64,000 nucleotides of DNA. It comes from Aplysia californica. Its lineage: Eukaryota; Mollusca; Gastropoda; Aplysiida; Aplysiidae. The notes beneath the pieces are model-generated. The model saw only the letters and a program-made list of their open reading frames with translations. It ran no database searches and was not told where the DNA came from. Shown in pieces: positions 61,522 through 64,000 of the stretch; positions within the stretch are counted from its first letter, which is position 1, and every line of letters begins with the position of its first letter. The position numbers and the translations under genes are program-made. The stretch lies in contig NW_004797301.1 in assembly GCF_000002075.1 (NCBI RefSeq), positions 1,035,966 to 1,099,965 of the forward strand, given 5' to 3'.

Positions 61522-61612
61522 GTGCCCCAACTGTCAACCAGACCACAGGATAGGTGAAGGTGAGGGTGAAGCAACAAACAAACAAACCTCCTCTTTTTAA
61601 AACATTACAAAA
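59660..61612. other. intergenic or SLC8B1 3' UTR
   Basis: Directly downstream of the SLC8B1 stop on the minus strand, so the right part is likely 3' UTR. A stretch near 59870-60010 looks like an old dispersed element but could not be classified. No coding exon recognised. Confidence 0.45.
61470..61521. repeat. (GT)n followed by a long poly-G tract
   Basis: About 8 GT units run into a G-only tract of more than 30 bases, the longest homopolymer here, just downstream of the SLC8B1 stop (in its possible 3' UTR on the other strand). Confidence 0.95.
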
Positions 61613-64000
61613 TCAGAGGTTACTATTGGGGATCACATTGGTCTCTGTGAGGATAGCTATAACGAGGAAAGCCACATAGAGACAGACCAGGGCGATCCCG
61701 TACGGTCGAGACATTTTGAACCCTGACAGAGGCACGATGAGCAGAGTGGCAATGAGGGATGTGCCGAGACCCGCGGCCAGGACCATTTCCTCCAAGGTGA
61801 CTGCAAGCTGTGGATGTGGGGAAGAAGAGGTTGGAAAGCACTTACAATGATATAAGTAGTAATTATGCTATGACTATGAATAATAATACGAATTACAAAA
61901 AGCAATGAAATAATGTCACAATAAAAAGAATAAGAATAGTAACAATAATGTTAACAACAGAAAATAACAGAAATGATGATAACAATAATAGTATAGTAAA
62001 AATAATAAAATTGATTTATAACAATAATAAAAATAACAATGACAGAAGAACTAGAAGAACAGGAAGAAAAAAGAAGAGAAGAATAACAAGAAGAAGAAGA
62101 GGAAGAAGAAGAAGAACAACAAGAAGGACACACAAAACTAGAAAAAGAACAACAAGAAGAAAAAACAAGAACAAAAACAAAAACAAGAACAAGAATGAGA
62201 AAGACACTAATAATAAAAATGACTATATATACCAGTATGGACAAATTAAAACATTAGAATCTGTTAGGGGCACATATTTGAAGAAGCCATGAGAGACATC
62301 ACAGAAGAGGAATGTAAAGTAAAGAGAAGTACAGTCGAACGTGTGTAAGACGGCCACCCACTGTCAAGGAGAAAAGTGGCCACATAGGACAGGTGCCTGT
62401 CTTAGGCAGGACTGATCAAGATGAAGAAAACAAACCATTCCCTTCTGAAGTCCCAACCGAAAGTTTCCGCATTGTTGTTGTTGTTCTGTATTTTGTTTGT
62501 TATTTTCATTTTGTCGCTGATTTTGCACAAGGGTGACAATAAAACGAAATGTATCAGACACGGAGGACCGAGTGCTATGGTAAAACAAACAGATGGGTCG
62601 CCACCACTCGGAGAACAAGCGACGCTTCTGTCACAAGTTCATGTTGATGTCCATAGTTACTTTGTTACAGACTGGGCAAACAGTGATCATTCATCTCACT
62701 TACGATTTGTGTATGAGCTCTGGGTGGGGATTATGGGTTATGAGGGATCACATGCTTACCTCACCAGCAGCTGAAAATTGATTACCTATTGGTCAACTGT
62801 GGGAGGGGTCAACGCAACATGATCAGTTGGAGGGATAACCTAACAACAACGACAGGTGATCGAATTATGACTGCTCGCACAGAACGCCGCGGGCCAATGC
62901 ATAATTTGTGACAAAACATAATGGAGCCATTAAGGTGGCTGTCTAAGACAGGTGTTATTGTTCGGTGTGATAAGGGTTGTGTGTTAAAATATGGTGGCCG
63001 CGTCCGTGTTGGAAAGGTGCCCGTTTTACACAGTGAAATTATGTAGAAAAAACGCAAAAGGGGAAATTGAAAAAGGCCGTTGGTACAGGTGGCCGTTTTA
63101 TAGAGGCAGGTTCGACTGTACATCATTGACACAATAAAAATCATTTTTGGTGTTAGTAAAAAAGAAAGACTTACAGACAGAAACAGCAGTGGAGGTGTAA
63201 AGAACTAGTCCCTTCCAGGGGCTCACTCAAACCACTTCCATTAACTCTTTATCTCGGAAGAAGGTAAACCCACTATGCCCGGGCCCTATTTTGGTACGAA
63301 ATCTGAAACTGACATATTTGCCACTAAATCGGTTATAAAATCAAAACAAGTAAACTCATTTCAATAGATCTTCACATAATGAATAAACTCCCTGTAAAAG
63401 AGACCTGTTTTTTGCTATTGCTGAAAAGTAATTTGACGTTGAAGTCGTCGTAAAGAAATGTGCCTGATCAGACAAGTGAAACTTGCCGGAGATAAAGAGT
63501 TAATTTAAAACAGCAAGACGACATAACATACTCACATGGAAGACACCATCCTTTTGCAGACAAGCTATGGTGAAAGGCACTCCTAAACCAATGAGTAGGT
63601 CTAACCAGAGTTAAGGTCATGAACAAAATGTTGGAAAGATACAATTTTTCTTAATAAACCTCTCATTCAATTGGTCACTTTTAACAAAGGCTGGGAAATA
63701 TATTATCATGTCTAACTTCAAGGCTGTAATAATGTTCTCCGAGACACTGAATAAAAATTCTCTCCAAATGGGAATAGATTTCTGTGTGTGCAAGTAAAGC
63801 ACCTGACTGCAACACTGCAAACGCTGGTCACAGTATTAATGTTGGGTGTCAAACCTTCCAAAATAAAGTTTAATTAAAAAACTGAACTCACAAAAGCAAT
63901 GAAAAAAAAAAAGGATACTAAAAAGAGGTCCACCAAAGCAGGCAGAGATTCCCATGCGAGGATATCCCTGACGAGCAAGAGACATGTCAGCCACCAGATC
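61613..64000 (-). CDS. SLC8B1: mitochondrial Na+(Li+)/Ca2+ exchanger NCLX, C-terminal exons (partial)
   Basis: Three minus-strand exons join in frame: 63919 to beyond 64000 (the window cuts it), 63536-63600 and 61613-61807 (stop at 61613-61615). The first reads DLVADMSLARQGYPRMG then SACFGGPLF. The second reads NLLIGLGVPFTIAC. The last starts LAVTLEEMVLAAGLG and ends in a hydrophobic segment, YVAFLVIAILTETNVI. The ARQGYPRM...ACFGG block is the alpha-2 repeat region of the Ca2+/cation antiporter superfamily, and the end resembles the human SLC8B1 C-terminus (LTEFGVI). NCLX sits in the inner mitochondrial membrane and extrudes matrix Ca2+. The 5' part is outside the window. The start of the last exon assumes the CCACAG acceptor at 61808-61813; another AG seven bases downstream would break the frame. 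Confidence 0.88.
61808..63535 (-). other. SLC8B1: last intron of SLC8B1
   Basis: A U2-type intron (donor GTGAGT at 63535, acceptor CACAG at 61812-61808). It holds the pogo-like element at 62332-63118, a purine-rich AAG/AAC low-complexity stretch (about 62040-62210), and a block at 61838-61990 closely similar to 59400-59550. Confidence 0.75.
62332..63118. mobile_element. pogo/Tigger-like non-autonomous DNA transposon (~790 bp)
   Basis: The ends are CAGTCGAAC...GACGGCCACC and GGTGGCCGTTTTATAGAGG...GTTCGACTG, flanked on both sides by TA (62330-62331 and 63119-63120), the Tc1/mariner target. No transposase frame. It lies in the last intron of SLC8B1. Confidence 0.82.
63601..63918 (-). other. SLC8B1: U12-type (minor spliceosome) intron in SLC8B1
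   Basis: On the minus strand the donor reads GTATCCTTT (63918-63910), the exact U12 5' splice consensus. A branch-site-like GACCTTAAC (63618-63610) ends about 9 nt before the TTAG acceptor (63602-63601), as U12 introns require. The intron interrupts the Asn codon of FN after PLF (phase 1) and is 318 bp long. Confidence 0.85.

Noticed and set aside
61948-62292. Arg/Lys/Asn-rich 114-codon frame
   Set aside because: Purely low-complexity AAG/AAC sequence inside an intron.
62421-62774. 117-codon frame inside the pogo-like element
   Set aside because: No similarity to transposase (no DDE or HTH pattern visible); the element is non-autonomous.

Overview
The window comes from an animal nuclear genome. 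Two spliced, protein-coding genes are recognisable, with GT-AG introns, tRNA-derived SINEs, LINE fragments, DNA-transposon relics and many microsatellites. The AT-rich, repeat-loaded introns and proteins that are animal-like but not vertebrate suggest an invertebrate, perhaps a mollusc or other lophotrochozoan. The phylum is a guess.

Positions 3087-38539 (+) hold nearly the whole clathrin heavy chain gene (CLTC). I placed 34 coding exons that join in frame to 1676 codons plus stop. Only the very short first coding exon (about 14 residues in other animals) is not found. The protein reads from the beta-propeller through the distal and proximal legs and the trimerisation hub to a QLMLT-bearing tail that ends in a five-fold APMPG repeat.

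The introns of CLTC hold the most interesting content: two expanded families of small RNA genes, all in the sense of the host gene. Seven near-identical copies of a C/D-box snoRNA lie in intron 15 (six) and intron 17 (one). Four copies of an H/ACA-box snoRNA lie in intron 7 (one) and intron 9 (three). The H/ACA copies keep two hairpins, an H box and an ACA box, and their stems change in a compensatory way between copies. The introns also carry a ~180-bp SINE-like family (family A) with target-site duplications, a block of tandem ~550-690-bp units with tRNA-like heads (3.86-6.15 kb), and minisatellites.

Positions 38540-61612 hold no recognisable gene. The first ~4 kb after the CLTC stop is mostly unique and may be 3' UTR. 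From about 43.7 to 49.3 kb lies a diverged satellite (period roughly 200-230 bp), interrupted by LINE 3' ends, a probable DNA transposon and SINEs. The rest is AT-rich DNA with microsatellites, dispersed repeats and homopolymer G/C tracts.

At the right edge, on the minus strand and convergent with CLTC, are the last three coding exons of a mitochondrial Na+/Ca2+ (Li+) exchanger, NCLX/SLC8B1 (61613 to beyond 64000). One intron has the signature of a U12-type (minor spliceosome) intron; the next holds a ~790-bp pogo/Tigger-like non-autonomous transposon.
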